DNA of 38,496 bases, taken from an uncultured Collinsella sp. GTDB taxonomy: Bacteria > Actinomycetota > Coriobacteriia > Coriobacteriales > Coriobacteriaceae. Positions 16,625 to 24,726 of this stretch are shown here, piece after piece. The notes under the pieces were generated by a model. It made no database searches. It had not been told where the DNA came from and saw only the letters and a program-made list of their open reading frames with translations. The stretch is taken from NCBI GenBank assembly GCA_902496775.1, contig CABVCF010000007.1, positions 1 to 38,496 on the forward strand, read 5' to 3'. Each line of letters opens with the position of its first letter. Positions within the stretch are counted from its first letter, which is position 1. A program made the position numbers and the translations under genes.

Positions 16625-18036
16625 TATCCGATCGCTCCTTCCATCTCGAGCTTGATCAGGTTGTTCATCTCGACGGCGTACTCTAGCGGCAGCTCCTTGG
16701 AGACCGGGTTGGCAAAGCCGTTGACGATCATGGTACGGGCTTCTTCCTCCGAGATACCGCGGCTCATCAGGTAGAACACCTTATCGTCGCCGATGCGGCC
16801 GATGGTGGCCTCGTGGCCGATGTCGACGTTCTTGGCGCGGATGTCCATGGCCGGAATAGTGTCGGAGCGGCTTTGGTCGTCGAGCATCAGCGACTGGCAG
16901 CTCACGGTTGCCTTGGAGCCCTCGGCCTTGGGTGTCGCCACGATAGAGCTACGGAAGGTCTGGATGCCGCCGCTCTTGGAGATGCCCTTGGTTTCGACGG
17001 TTGCCGAGGTCTCGGGCGCGTTGAGCACGACCTTGCAGCCGGTATCGAGGTTCTGACCGGCGCCGGCAAAGGTGATGCCGGTAAAGCTCGACCGGGCGCG
17101 GCGGCCGTTGAGCACGCTCATGGGGTAGAGGTAGCCCACGTGGCTGCCGAAGGAGCCGCTGATCCACTCGATGTCGCCGTCCTCGTCCACGCGTGCACGC
17201 TTGGTGTTGAGGTTGTACATGTTCTTGGACCAGTTCTCGATGGTCGAGTAGCGCAGGTGCGCACGCTTGCCCACAAAGAGCTCCACAGCGCCGGCGTGGA
17301 GGTTGGCCACGTTGTACTTGGGCGCGGAGCAACCCTCGATAAAGTGCAGGTCGGCATCGTCCTCGACGATGATGAGCGTGTGCTCAAACTGACCGGCGCC
17401 CTTGGCGTTGAGGCGGAAGTAGCTCTGCAGCGGAAAATCGAGCTTGGTGCCCTTGGGCACGTAGACAAACGAGCCGCCCGACCACACGGCGCCGTGCAGG
17501 GCCGCAAACTTGTGGTCGGTGGGCGGGATGAGCGTCATAAACTTCTCGTGGATGAGCGGCTCCCACTGCGGGTCATGCAGGGCTTCCTCAATACCGGAGT
17601 AGACGATGCCCATCTTGGACGCCGTGTCCTGCATGTTGTGGTAGACCAGCTCGGAGTCGTACTGCGCGCCGACGCCCGCCAGGTAGCTGCGCTCGGCCTC
17701 GGGGATGCCCAAGCGCTCAAAGGTGTTCTTGATGTCGTCGGGCACCGACTCCCAGTCGTGCTTTTGGTCGGTGTTGGGCTTGACGTAGGTGACGATGTTG
17801 TCCATGTCCAGGCCCTCGATGGAGGGACCCCACGTCGGGTCGGGGAAGCGGTTGAAGATCTCGAGGGACTTGAGGCGCAGGTCGAGCATCCACTGCGGCT
17901 CGTCCTTCTTTGCGCTGATCTCGCGCACGATGTCGGGCGTGATGCCGGCGTCGAGGCGCTCGAATCCCTCCTCGCCATAGGTGAAGTCGTAGAGGCTGCG
18001 GTCGATGTCCGCGACCTCGGTGCGGTTCTTGGTCAT
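16624..18036 (-). CDS. sufB: SUF scaffold subunit SufB
   Basis: The 470-aa product is the core SUF scaffold. Typical blocks are the N-terminal FDP-like WGPSIEGLDMD, ERSYLAGVGAQYDSE, the beta-helix core (PKGTKLDFPLQSYFR, EGCSAPKYN, HLRYSTIENWSKNMYNLNTKR), and the C-terminal IGHEATIGRIGDDKVFYLMSRG with the usual SEEEA tail. The length matches the family (about 465-495). The gene begins 12 bp after sufC with a ribosome site in the gap, and its stop shares one base with the sufD start. Confidence 0.96.
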   Translation of the reverse strand: MTKNRTEVADIDRSLYDFTYGEEGFERLDAGITPDIVREISAKKDEPQWMLDLRLKSLEIFNRFPDPTWGPSIEGLDMDNIVTYVKPNTDQKHDWESVPDDIKNTFERLGIPEAERSYLAGVGAQYDSELVYHNMQDTASKMGIVYSGIEEALHDPQWEPLIHEKFMTLIPPTDHKFAALHGAVWSGGSFVYVPKGTKLDFPLQSYFRLNAKGAGQFEHTLIIVEDDADLHFIEGCSAPKYNVANLHAGAVELFVGKRAHLRYSTIENWSKNMYNLNTKRARVDEDGDIEWISGSFGSHVGYLYPMSVLNGRRARSSFTGITFAGAGQNLDTGCKVVLNAPETSATVETKGISKSGGIQTFRSSIVATPKAEGSKATVSCQSLMLDDQSRSDTIPAMDIRAKNVDIGHEATIGRIGDDKVFYLMSRGISEEEARTMIVNGFANPVSKELPLEYAVEMNNLIKLEMEGAIG

Positions 18037-18048
18037 TGCGTCGCCCCT

Positions 18049-18849
18049 TTACGCCTGCTGCTCGGCAGCGGCGGCCTCGGCCTGGGCGCGCTGCTCGGCG
18101 GCCTCGCGCTCGAAGGTCTCAAAACCGTTCTTGTCGATCCAGGGGATGAGCGAGGCGTCATCCTCGCGTACGATGTGGCCCTTGACCATAACGTGGACGC
18201 GGTCGACATCCAGGTGCTCCAGGATGCGCGTGTTGTGCGTGATGATGAGCATGGAGCCGTCGCAGCTCTTGCGGTAGGCGTCCATGCCGTGGCTGACGGT
18301 GGAAAGCGCGTCGACGTCCAGACCAGAGTCGGTCTCGTCCAGGATGGCGAGCTTGGGCTGCAGCAGCAGAAGCTGGAGCATTTCGACCTTCTTCTTCTCG
18401 CCGCCCGAGAAGCCCACGCCCAGCTCGCGGTTGAGATAGGCGGTATCCATGTTGAGCTCGGCCGCGAGCTCCTTGACGCGACGGCGGAACTCCTTGCCCT
18501 TCATCTCCAGGCCGGGGCGGCCGGCGATGCTGGCGCGCAAAAAGCTCGACAGCGGCACGCCCGGAATCTCGACCGGGGCCTGGAAGCTCAGGAACAGGCC
18601 GGCGCGCGAGCGCTTGTCGGTGGTGAGCTCGGTGATGTCCTGGCCGTCAAAGACGATGTGGCCGTCGTTGACCGTGTAAACGGGGTCGCCCATGACCAGG
18701 TGGCCGAGGGTGGACTTGCCGGCGCCGTTGGGTCCCATCAGCACGTGGGTCTCGCCGGCGGCGACGTTGAGGTTGACGTTGTGGAGGATGGTCTTCTCGT
18801 CCACGGAGGCGGTCAGACCTTCGATGGAAAGCAGCGGATTTGCGCTCAT
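18049..18849 (-). CDS. sufC: SUF ATPase SufC
   Basis: The 266-aa product is an ABC-type ATPase that binds SufB and SufD and drives the conformational change needed for cluster assembly. It has Walker A GPNGAGKST, the Q-loop SFQAPVEIPGV, the signature GFSGGEKKKVEML, Walker B LAILDETDSGLD and the switch His in LIITHNTRIL. ATG 18849 is preferred (GAGAGGG upstream, and the family begins near the LLSIEGL strand) over an in-frame ATG at 18879. The C-terminus ends in a Glu/Ala-rich tail. It is the first gene of the operon. Confidence 0.96.
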   Translation of the reverse strand: MSANPLLSIEGLTASVDEKTILHNVNLNVAAGETHVLMGPNGAGKSTLGHLVMGDPVYTVNDGHIVFDGQDITELTTDKRSRAGLFLSFQAPVEIPGVPLSSFLRASIAGRPGLEMKGKEFRRRVKELAAELNMDTAYLNRELGVGFSGGEKKKVEMLQLLLLQPKLAILDETDSGLDVDALSTVSHGMDAYRKSCDGSMLIITHNTRILEHLDVDRVHVMVKGHIVREDDASLIPWIDKNGFETFEREAAEQRAQAEAAAAEQQA

Positions 18850-18913
18850 GCTGTCCCTCTCTGTATATGGTGTACTCATAGGTGTACTAAACCCTAGGAA
18901 TCTTCTCGGAATA

Positions 18914-18941
18914 AAGTTACTATGGGTTCGGCGTTAGTCAA
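18914..18941 (-). promoter_or_regulatory. Promoter of the suf operon
   Basis: On the minus strand TTGACT and TAACTT are 16 bp apart, about 65 bp ahead of sufC. The two dyad operators lie 38-112 bp upstream of this promoter. Confidence 0.5.
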
Positions 18942-18978
18942 GGGAAAACCCGACTAATCCACTCGACTTTTCAAATTC

Positions 18979-19009
18979 TGGGACAAAATAACCTGTTGTG
19001 TTTGTCCCA
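18979..19009. promoter_or_regulatory. Operator dyad 1 in the suf/rrf2 intergenic region
   Basis: TGGGACAAA (18979-18987) and TTTGTCCCA (19001-19009) form a perfect inverted repeat with 9-bp arms, 31 bp overall. A matching 31-bp dyad begins 44 bp later. It is a likely binding site for the adjacent Rrf2-family regulator. Confidence 0.75.
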
Positions 19010-19022
19010 TTTACTTAAGATT

Positions 19023-19053
19023 TGGGACAAACAAAGCTGGTTATGTTGTCCCA
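19023..19053. promoter_or_regulatory. Operator dyad 2 in the suf/rrf2 intergenic region
   Basis: TGGGACAA (19023-19030) and TTGTCCCA (19046-19053) repeat the first dyad with 8-bp arms and the same 31-bp length. The start-to-start distance of 44 bp is close to four helical turns, placing both sites on the same DNA face. It lies 20 bp before the regulator start codon, as expected for autoregulation. Confidence 0.75.
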
Positions 19054-19073
19054 GATGCGATGGGAGGGTAGGT

Positions 19074-19505
19074 ATGCTCATTTCTTCCAAGGGCCGCTAT
19101 GCCCTCCGACTGATGATCTATATCGCGGCGCTGGGCGACGCCGAGGGCAAGATTGCCCTGCGCGAGGTTGCCGACCGCGAGCATATCTCACAAAAGTATT
19201 TGGAGCAGCTGGTTCGTCCGCTTATGAAGGCGGGCCTGCTTAAGAGCGTGCGCGGCAAGGGCGGCGGCTATATGATGGCCAAGGATCCAGCCGAGGTGCG
19301 TGCCGGCGACATCCTGCGTGCCGTCGAGGGCAGCACGGCTCCGGTGGCGTGCGATGGCATCGACAACAGCTGCGCCCGCAGCGACCTGTGTTCCACCGTC
19401 AAGTTCTGGCGCGGCTTGGACGAGGTCATCGAGAACTATGTTGACGGCGTGACGTTGGCCGACCTGGCCGCCGTCCCCGAGATCAACTTTGACATTAAGC
19501 TGTAG
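19074..19505 (+). CDS. Rrf2-family transcriptional regulator, likely SUF regulator
   Basis: The 143-aa product begins with the canonical Rrf2/IscR N-terminus (MLISSKGRYALRLM), has a winged helix-turn-helix (about 27-65, with GKGGGYM in the wing), and carries three Cys at 93, 100 and 106 (C-X6-C-X5-C). That differs by one residue from the C-X5-C-X5-C of E. coli IscR, so an Fe-S cofactor is plausible but unproven. It is divergent from sufC, with two dyad operators in between, which supports feedback control of SUF. ATG 19074 is chosen because GGGAGGGTAGGT precedes it and the protein family starts here. Confidence 0.9.
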   Translation: MLISSKGRYALRLMIYIAALGDAEGKIALREVADREHISQKYLEQLVRPLMKAGLLKSVRGKGGGYMMAKDPAEVRAGDILRAVEGSTAPVACDGIDNSCARSDLCSTVKFWRGLDEVIENYVDGVTLADLAAVPEINFDIKL

Positions 19506-19644
19506 GTTGAGCGCAATTCCTTAAGATTTCGCGGAGGGTTGTTGCCGTTTACCGAGGGGTTGTTGTGCAACAACGGGCGAGCTGCAATACTTATTTCTAT
19601 CTTTGCAAACTGCACTTTAACTATACCAATGCAGGGAGGATCTT

Positions 19645-21426
19645 ATGCAGCCCAAGCATTCTGCTATTGTCGCGGGCCTGACGCTGGCGCTTTCGTGTGG
19701 CGCCGTTACCGCGCCCGCGCCCGCCGCTGCCGAGGAGCCCACGCCGGGCGTTGCCTCGGATGCCACCGATATCGATAAGGGCCTTTACACCCAGCAGTCC
19801 TTCTCGGGCGTGCTGAGGTCGGTCCAGGGCGTTTCGTTTGTCAACGTGACTCCCGAGATGAAGTACTTCACCAAATATGAGAGCCATGGCAACTATAACC
19901 AGGGCTTTTCGTATGGCGACGGTTATAACGCGCTGGGCTATTACCAGTTCGACCGCCGTTGGTCGCTCATCCCGTTTATGAAGCAGGCCTACAACTACAA
20001 CCCTGAAAAATACAGCATGCTCAAGGATGCGATTGATCGCGGCAGCGAGATTTCCAACACGAGCAATGCCATGTACGAGAACGGCCAGCTCACCGAGTTG
20101 GGCCGTATCGCTCAGGATGCCTTCCAAGGTGCGTACAACACCGATCCTGTTGAGTTCTCAGCACTTCAAGATGCCTATGCGTACAACTCGTACTATGCGG
20201 TGACCGAGGCGTGGCTCAAGAGCGGCCTTGGTATTGATATTTCGGGCCGTGCCGATTGCGTCAAGGGCATGGTGTGGAGCATTACCAACATGTGCGGCAC
20301 CGGTGGCTGCAGGGACTTCTTCCGCTGGGCGAATCTTTCTAATGATATGACTGACCGTGAGTTTGTGACGGCGCTCTCCAATAGCGTGGTCAACAATGTC
20401 GCCACCAAGTATTCGAGCCAGCCCCAGTATCATGAGGGCTGGAAGAACCGTTATAAGAATGAGCTGAAGGACTGCTTGGCTTATATCGCCGAGGACGAGG
20501 CCGCTGCCGCTGCGACGCCCGTGCAGCCCGAGCCTACACCGGCGCCCTCGCCGACACCTGATTCGAATGACGACTCGAGTGACGATGCCAACGATGACAG
20601 GATGGATGCGCCCTCGACCGATGCTGACGGTAATGGCTCTGCTGGTGGCACTACCAACGACGGCTCTACCTCGAACGGCTCCAATTTGAACGGCTCTGCT
20701 GCGGGCGATTCGCCTTCAAGCTCTGCCGGCAATACGGACAGCGACGCTTCTGGTTCGACTGGCGCTGACACCTCTAACTCATCTACCGGCTCGAGCGATT
20801 CGTCCGTTGACACCGGCTCTAACAACGGCTCCGGCTCTGACGCAGCCCCTGATTCCGATGCTTCCAAGGACGACTCGAATAAGGCGCCGGACGCTCCCGT
20901 TGCTTCGCCGGACAAGAAGCCTTCTTTCTCCGAGCAGCTTGGTTCTACGCTGGGCTCTTCGCTGATGGCTGGCGTCAATAATGGCTCGACCCAGAACAAG
21001 GACAACTCTGATCAGGTTTCCACGGAAAAGACCGAGGCCGCAAAGGGCGACTCCAAGGACAAGGCTTCCGAGAAGACCGAATCCGATAAGGGTTCTAGCT
21101 CTGGGGAGAAGGACGACAAATCTGCTCAGAAGAAGGACGAGAGCAAGACCGAGGGCGAAAAGAAACAGCCCGAAGACGACGACAAGAGCGGTGCTGACAA
21201 CCAGGCCCAAGAGCAAAATGACTCCAAAACGGTGACCACTACGACCACGACGACTACAACTACCAAGTCATCTGGCGGCAATATGCCCAAGACGGGCGAT
21301 CTGATTGTGATGGCGAGCCTTGCCAGCGCGAGCTTGGCCACGCTGGGCGCTACGTCTATCGTAAGTGGTAAGCATAAGCTCGATCAGCAAAAGAAGGCTG
21401 CTGGGCAGAACGACTCCGAGGAGTAG
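19645..21426 (+). CDS. Sortase-anchored lysozyme-like surface protein
   Basis: The 593-aa product has a signal peptide (about 1-29, ending in an APAPAAAEE-type site) and a folded domain over residues ~45-280. In it, YFTKYESHGNYNQ and NALGYYQFD resemble the catalytic-Glu and Gln/Tyr motifs of lysozyme or transglycosylase folds. Then follow about 240 residues rich in Ser, Asp, Asn, Gly and Lys, with a run of ten Thr near 530, which would act as a wall-spanning spacer. It ends with MPKTGD (547-552), a hydrophobic helix and a Lys-rich tail, an LPXTG-type signal with Met in the first position. ATG 19645 has GGGAGG upstream. Peptidoglycan cleavage is inferred from motif resemblance only. Confidence 0.8.
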   Translation: MQPKHSAIVAGLTLALSCGAVTAPAPAAAEEPTPGVASDATDIDKGLYTQQSFSGVLRSVQGVSFVNVTPEMKYFTKYESHGNYNQGFSYGDGYNALGYYQFDRRWSLIPFMKQAYNYNPEKYSMLKDAIDRGSEISNTSNAMYENGQLTELGRIAQDAFQGAYNTDPVEFSALQDAYAYNSYYAVTEAWLKSGLGIDISGRADCVKGMVWSITNMCGTGGCRDFFRWANLSNDMTDREFVTALSNSVVNNVATKYSSQPQYHEGWKNRYKNELKDCLAYIAEDEAAAAATPVQPEPTPAPSPTPDSNDDSSDDANDDRMDAPSTDADGNGSAGGTTNDGSTSNGSNLNGSAAGDSPSSSAGNTDSDASGSTGADTSNSSTGSSDSSVDTGSNNGSGSDAAPDSDASKDDSNKAPDAPVASPDKKPSFSEQLGSTLGSSLMAGVNNGSTQNKDNSDQVSTEKTEAAKGDSKDKASEKTESDKGSSSGEKDDKSAQKKDESKTEGEKKQPEDDDKSGADNQAQEQNDSKTVTTTTTTTTTTKSSGGNMPKTGDLIVMASLASASLATLGATSIVSGKHKLDQQKKAAGQNDSEE

Positions 21427-21459
21427 TCCCTTTCGGTTGCCCGACAACTAAAGATTCGC

Positions 21460-21495
21460 AATGGGGGCCGGTGCAGTTGCATCGGGCCCCATTTT
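21460..21495 (+). terminator. Terminator after the surface-protein gene
   Basis: AATGGGGGCCGGTGC and GCATCGGGCCCCATT form a long stem with one mismatch and one wobble, ending in TTTT. It lies 34 bp after the stop codon. Confidence 0.75.
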
Positions 21496-21629
21496 GTTGC
21501 ACAACGATTTGTTATGCCCCCTCAAGGCCTTTGTTCCTACCGTTGCCCGATGCCTTTGCACGGATCCAGCGTTGCACTTGAACTGCTCGCTACAATGGGC
21601 TTCGTGCTGCGTTTTAGGGAGAAGTTACG

Positions 21630-23426
21630 GTGTCTGAACAGGAGTATTGCAACAGTGCCGATACTTTTGGCGTACGGCTTGTCAACTATGTCGATGATGC
21701 GGTTTTGCCGGTCGGTGTGCATGATTTTGCCGATGCCATTGGTTGCTGCACGCTGGTCGACAAGACCATGTTTATTGCCGATGTGTTGGACTGCGACGCG
21801 TCCGTTGTGGTGTGCTGTCGACCCGAGGGTTTTGGCAAAAGCATGAACTTGTCGACGCTCAGGGCTTTTCTGGAGCGTCCAGCGGTTGGTCGCGCTGATC
21901 AGCGTTTGTTTGCCAATGCTCAGATTTGGGATGCAGACGGCGGGCGCTATCGGGATGAGTACGCTTGCTATCCGGTGATATCGCTGGACTTTTCTGGCGC
22001 TGCGAGGCGTGGTGCCGCTATTGCCGACGTCGTGCGCGATGCCCTTTCGGGCGAGTGCGCCCGTCTGCTGGCGCTTTTGGAGGCTCCGGATTTAGCTCGA
22101 GACAAGGTGCGTCACATCGAACGCGTTGCGCGTGGCGTGGCGAGCGAGGACGAGGTCACCTCGGTGCTTGGCGTGCTCATTGAGCTGCTGGAGATGGCCT
22201 GCGATGAGCAGGTTGTATTGCTCGCTGATGGGTACGATGCGGCGTGGTCTCGCCGTGCGAGCGCGAGGGACGCTTCCGACGCCGATCCGGCAGGGCTATT
22301 CGATCGCGTGCTGTTCGACGCCATTGCCACTGCGCGCGATTCGTTGCGGCTGACGTGTCTGATGGGGGAGTGCCCCGGTCCTGCCGAAGCGGCGCTTTCT
22401 TCGCGCGGCTGCTCGTATTGTCTGACGACGCCGCTGTCGGCGTGGTGTGACCGTTGGTTCGGCTTTTCGGATGCCGAGGTCCAGGCTCTGTTGAGTCATG
22501 CTGGACGCGAGGAATGCCTGGATGATGCGCGTGAATGGCTCGAGGGATATCGGTTTGGTAGGGCCTATTGCTCGAGTCCAGCGCGTGTGATCGGTTTTCT
22601 GGACCGAGGCTGCGCGGCGCCTGTGCGCGCCGATCTGTATGGGCATGCGGATTGCCTGAGTAGGGTAGTTGCCGGGTGGAATCTCGACCGCCTTTCGGTC
22701 TTGTTTGATTTGCTCGAGGCCCATGGGTGCGCTGAGGTCCCGCTTTGTTTGGGCACTGCAGAGCCAGATGTCTCGCCTGACGATGGCATGTGGACAGCGC
22801 TGTATCTGTCCGGTTTTCTCACGACGGATATGACTGAGGAGCCAGAGCATGGCGATCGCCTCCCTGCTTTGCGATTGCCCAATAACGAGCTTCGCCAGGC
22901 CTTGCGTCTAGTGATTATTGAGTGGTTTGAGTGCGCTGCAGAAGACATTCGAGACGTCGATGCGTTTCGCGACGGGCTGTGCCATGGGAACGAGGATACC
23001 GTGAGGCGGGCGCTAAGCCGCATCTTGGGAGATGCGGGAATCGGTGCGACCGACCCAGATACACCGCTGCCATATCACCTACTCTTGCAAGGACTCTGCT
23101 TTGGATTGCCGGGCTATGCCAATCCTGCCTCGAGGCGAAAGTGTGGCGCGAGTCGCTGGCACATCCAGGTTTTCCCTACGGGCACTGTGTTCGACGTAGC
23201 AGACACGATTGGCATGCTGGACGAGCGCCCGCTTATAACGATCAATATGATGTATGACCCCGATGTGGATGCGCTGGGGTTGGAATTGCTGGCCGTGCAG
23301 TCGCTACTCGACATAGAGCGCGACGGCATCGACGATATCCGTGTGCCGCGCCCCGGCGTGGGTCGCATGCGCTGGGGGTTCGGTTTTGATGGACAGCATG
23401 TGGCTACGGTGTGCCAGCGGCTTTAA
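21630..23426 (+). CDS. AAA-ATPase-like protein with degenerate PD-(D/E)XK-type tail
   Basis: The 598-aa product belongs to the family that joins an AAA-ATPase-like domain to a C-terminal PD-(D/E)XK nuclease domain, common in gut anaerobes. The Walker A position reads RPEGFGKS (64-71) instead of the usual RPRRFGKS. Later blocks such as the VVLLADGYDAAW Walker B region (YD in place of a DEYD-type motif) also drift. The C-terminal ~100 residues, where GRxDI and ExK should occur, read GTVFDVADT and LITINMMYDPD, so no nuclease active site is visible. The family has no firmly established role. The GTG start has AGGGA upstream. It stands alone between terminators and the glycosyltransferase cluster. 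Confidence 0.75.
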   Translation: MSEQEYCNSADTFGVRLVNYVDDAVLPVGVHDFADAIGCCTLVDKTMFIADVLDCDASVVVCCRPEGFGKSMNLSTLRAFLERPAVGRADQRLFANAQIWDADGGRYRDEYACYPVISLDFSGAARRGAAIADVVRDALSGECARLLALLEAPDLARDKVRHIERVARGVASEDEVTSVLGVLIELLEMACDEQVVLLADGYDAAWSRRASARDASDADPAGLFDRVLFDAIATARDSLRLTCLMGECPGPAEAALSSRGCSYCLTTPLSAWCDRWFGFSDAEVQALLSHAGREECLDDAREWLEGYRFGRAYCSSPARVIGFLDRGCAAPVRADLYGHADCLSRVVAGWNLDRLSVLFDLLEAHGCAEVPLCLGTAEPDVSPDDGMWTALYLSGFLTTDMTEEPEHGDRLPALRLPNNELRQALRLVIIEWFECAAEDIRDVDAFRDGLCHGNEDTVRRALSRILGDAGIGATDPDTPLPYHLLLQGLCFGLPGYANPASRRKCGASRWHIQVFPTGTVFDVADTIGMLDERPLITINMMYDPDVDALGLELLAVQSLLDIERDGIDDIRVPRPGVGRMRWGFGFDGQHVATVCQRL

Positions 23427-23450
23427 GCGCCGAGGTGTTTCCGGCTTCCG

Positions 23451-24470
23451 TTACTCGGTGTCCTTCATGGGCGGCATAGGCTTCCAGTTGGGATCCTTGA
23501 CGATCTTGCGGGCGTCCTTCATGCCTCGGCGCAGCGCCGGAATACCGGTCTTAAAGCACTTGTCAACGGCAGCCAGGCGAATGAACTCCTTGCAGAAGGT
23601 CGCGGCGTTGCCCAGACGGAACAGCACGGGGTGATAGTCGCCGTAAATCTGCATGTAGCGGGCCAGATAACCGCGGTTGCGCATGATGTAGTAGCGGTTG
23701 GTGTCGCTCGTGGAGTTGAGCTGGCGCTTGCCGGCAATATCCCAGTTAGAGACGGCGCGGGCGCGCTTAAGCACCACGTCGGCAACAACGGCGGCGGGGA
23801 AGTGCTGGCTGGCCACGTAGCCATAGCAGGCATCGTCGCCGTAGATAAAGAAGCGCGCGTCGGGCAGGCCAATCTTGTCGACCACGCGGCGCGAGAACAT
23901 TCCGCCCTCAAAGCACAGCTGGTTCATAGTGCGGTAGCCCTCGGGACCCAGATCCCACTTGGCGATGGGGTTAGGGATGCCGAGCGAGAGGATGAGCTGG
24001 TATTGCCAAAAGAAGGCGCCGCCGTCAAAGTCCAGGCGCGAACCCTGGATGACATCGTAGCGGTCGGTCCATTTGGCCAAGCGCTCGATGCCTTCGGGGA
24101 TGACGAGCACGTCGTCGTCCATCACCCAGAACCACTGGGCGCCCAGGTCGTAGGCGCATTTGGTGCCGGCGGAGAAGCCGCCCGCACCGCCGCCGTTTTC
24201 GAGCTGCGGGGCGTAGATGACACGGTCGGTGCCGCCCTGCGCGTCGGGCTGCTCGGTGTCGATGCCCCACAGGTTGGCCAGGCGCTCGTTGAATGCGGCG
24301 CACATGGCCTCGGTCTCGCGTGAATTCTCGTTATCGACAATCACGATGCGCCAGGGCGTTGCCGTGAGCTCGGTCATAGAGTCGAACAAGTTGGCCAGGA
24401 GTTCCTGGCGCTTGTACGTAACGACGACGATGGCGAGCTTATCGATGGGAGCGGGAAGGGTTGAAGGCAT
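23451..24470 (-). CDS. Family 2 glycosyltransferase, GlfT2-like
   Basis: The 339-aa product has the GT-A nucleotide-sugar fold: LAIVVVTYKRQELL at the N-terminus, IVIVDNENS, a glycine-rich ENGGGAGGFSAG loop, and the metal-binding triad in WFWVMDDDVLVIPEG. The EGGMFSRRVVDKIGLPD and FIYGDDACYGYVA blocks recall galactofuranosyltransferases of the GlfT2 type, so Galf transfer is possible. ATG 24470 is preferred over an upstream in-frame start because AAAGGA sits about 11 nt ahead and the fold begins directly. It is transcribed opposite to the main cluster and convergent with the ATPase gene. Confidence 0.88.
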   Translation of the reverse strand: MPSTLPAPIDKLAIVVVTYKRQELLANLFDSMTELTATPWRIVIVDNENSRETEAMCAAFNERLANLWGIDTEQPDAQGGTDRVIYAPQLENGGGAGGFSAGTKCAYDLGAQWFWVMDDDVLVIPEGIERLAKWTDRYDVIQGSRLDFDGGAFFWQYQLILSLGIPNPIAKWDLGPEGYRTMNQLCFEGGMFSRRVVDKIGLPDARFFIYGDDACYGYVASQHFPAAVVADVVLKRARAVSNWDIAGKRQLNSTSDTNRYYIMRNRGYLARYMQIYGDYHPVLFRLGNAATFCKEFIRLAAVDKCFKTGIPALRRGMKDARKIVKDPNWKPMPPMKDTE

Positions 24471-24633
24471 GGGGCAATATATCCTTTCACGCGCGGCGGG
24501 CGAGCGCTGCACGGAAGCTATCGAATACGTCCTTGGGACTGTCCTATTGTAAAGGCTCGGCGCACCTTAGCGGCAAGCTTTGAATAAAACGCAGGAACCT
24601 GCCATGGGCCCGCCGCATGACGTGGGGCTGCTT

Positions 24634-24662
24634 TGCCCGCAAGAGGCTCCATAGATTATATA
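24634..24662 (+). promoter_or_regulatory. Promoter of the glycosyltransferase cluster
   Basis: TTGCCC (24634-24639) and TTATAT (24657-24662) are 17 bp apart, about 60 bp before the first gene of the rightward array. Confidence 0.6.
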
Positions 24663-24726
24663 AACGCCCGCTGGCGCGCTGACCCTTTGATACCATGAAA
24701 CGACAGGTATTTCCTAAGGAGCACAT

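Noticed and set aside
16813..18897. A 694-residue open frame antisense to sufB and sufC
   Set aside because: The suf genes on the other strand are unmistakable; this is a GC-bias shadow.
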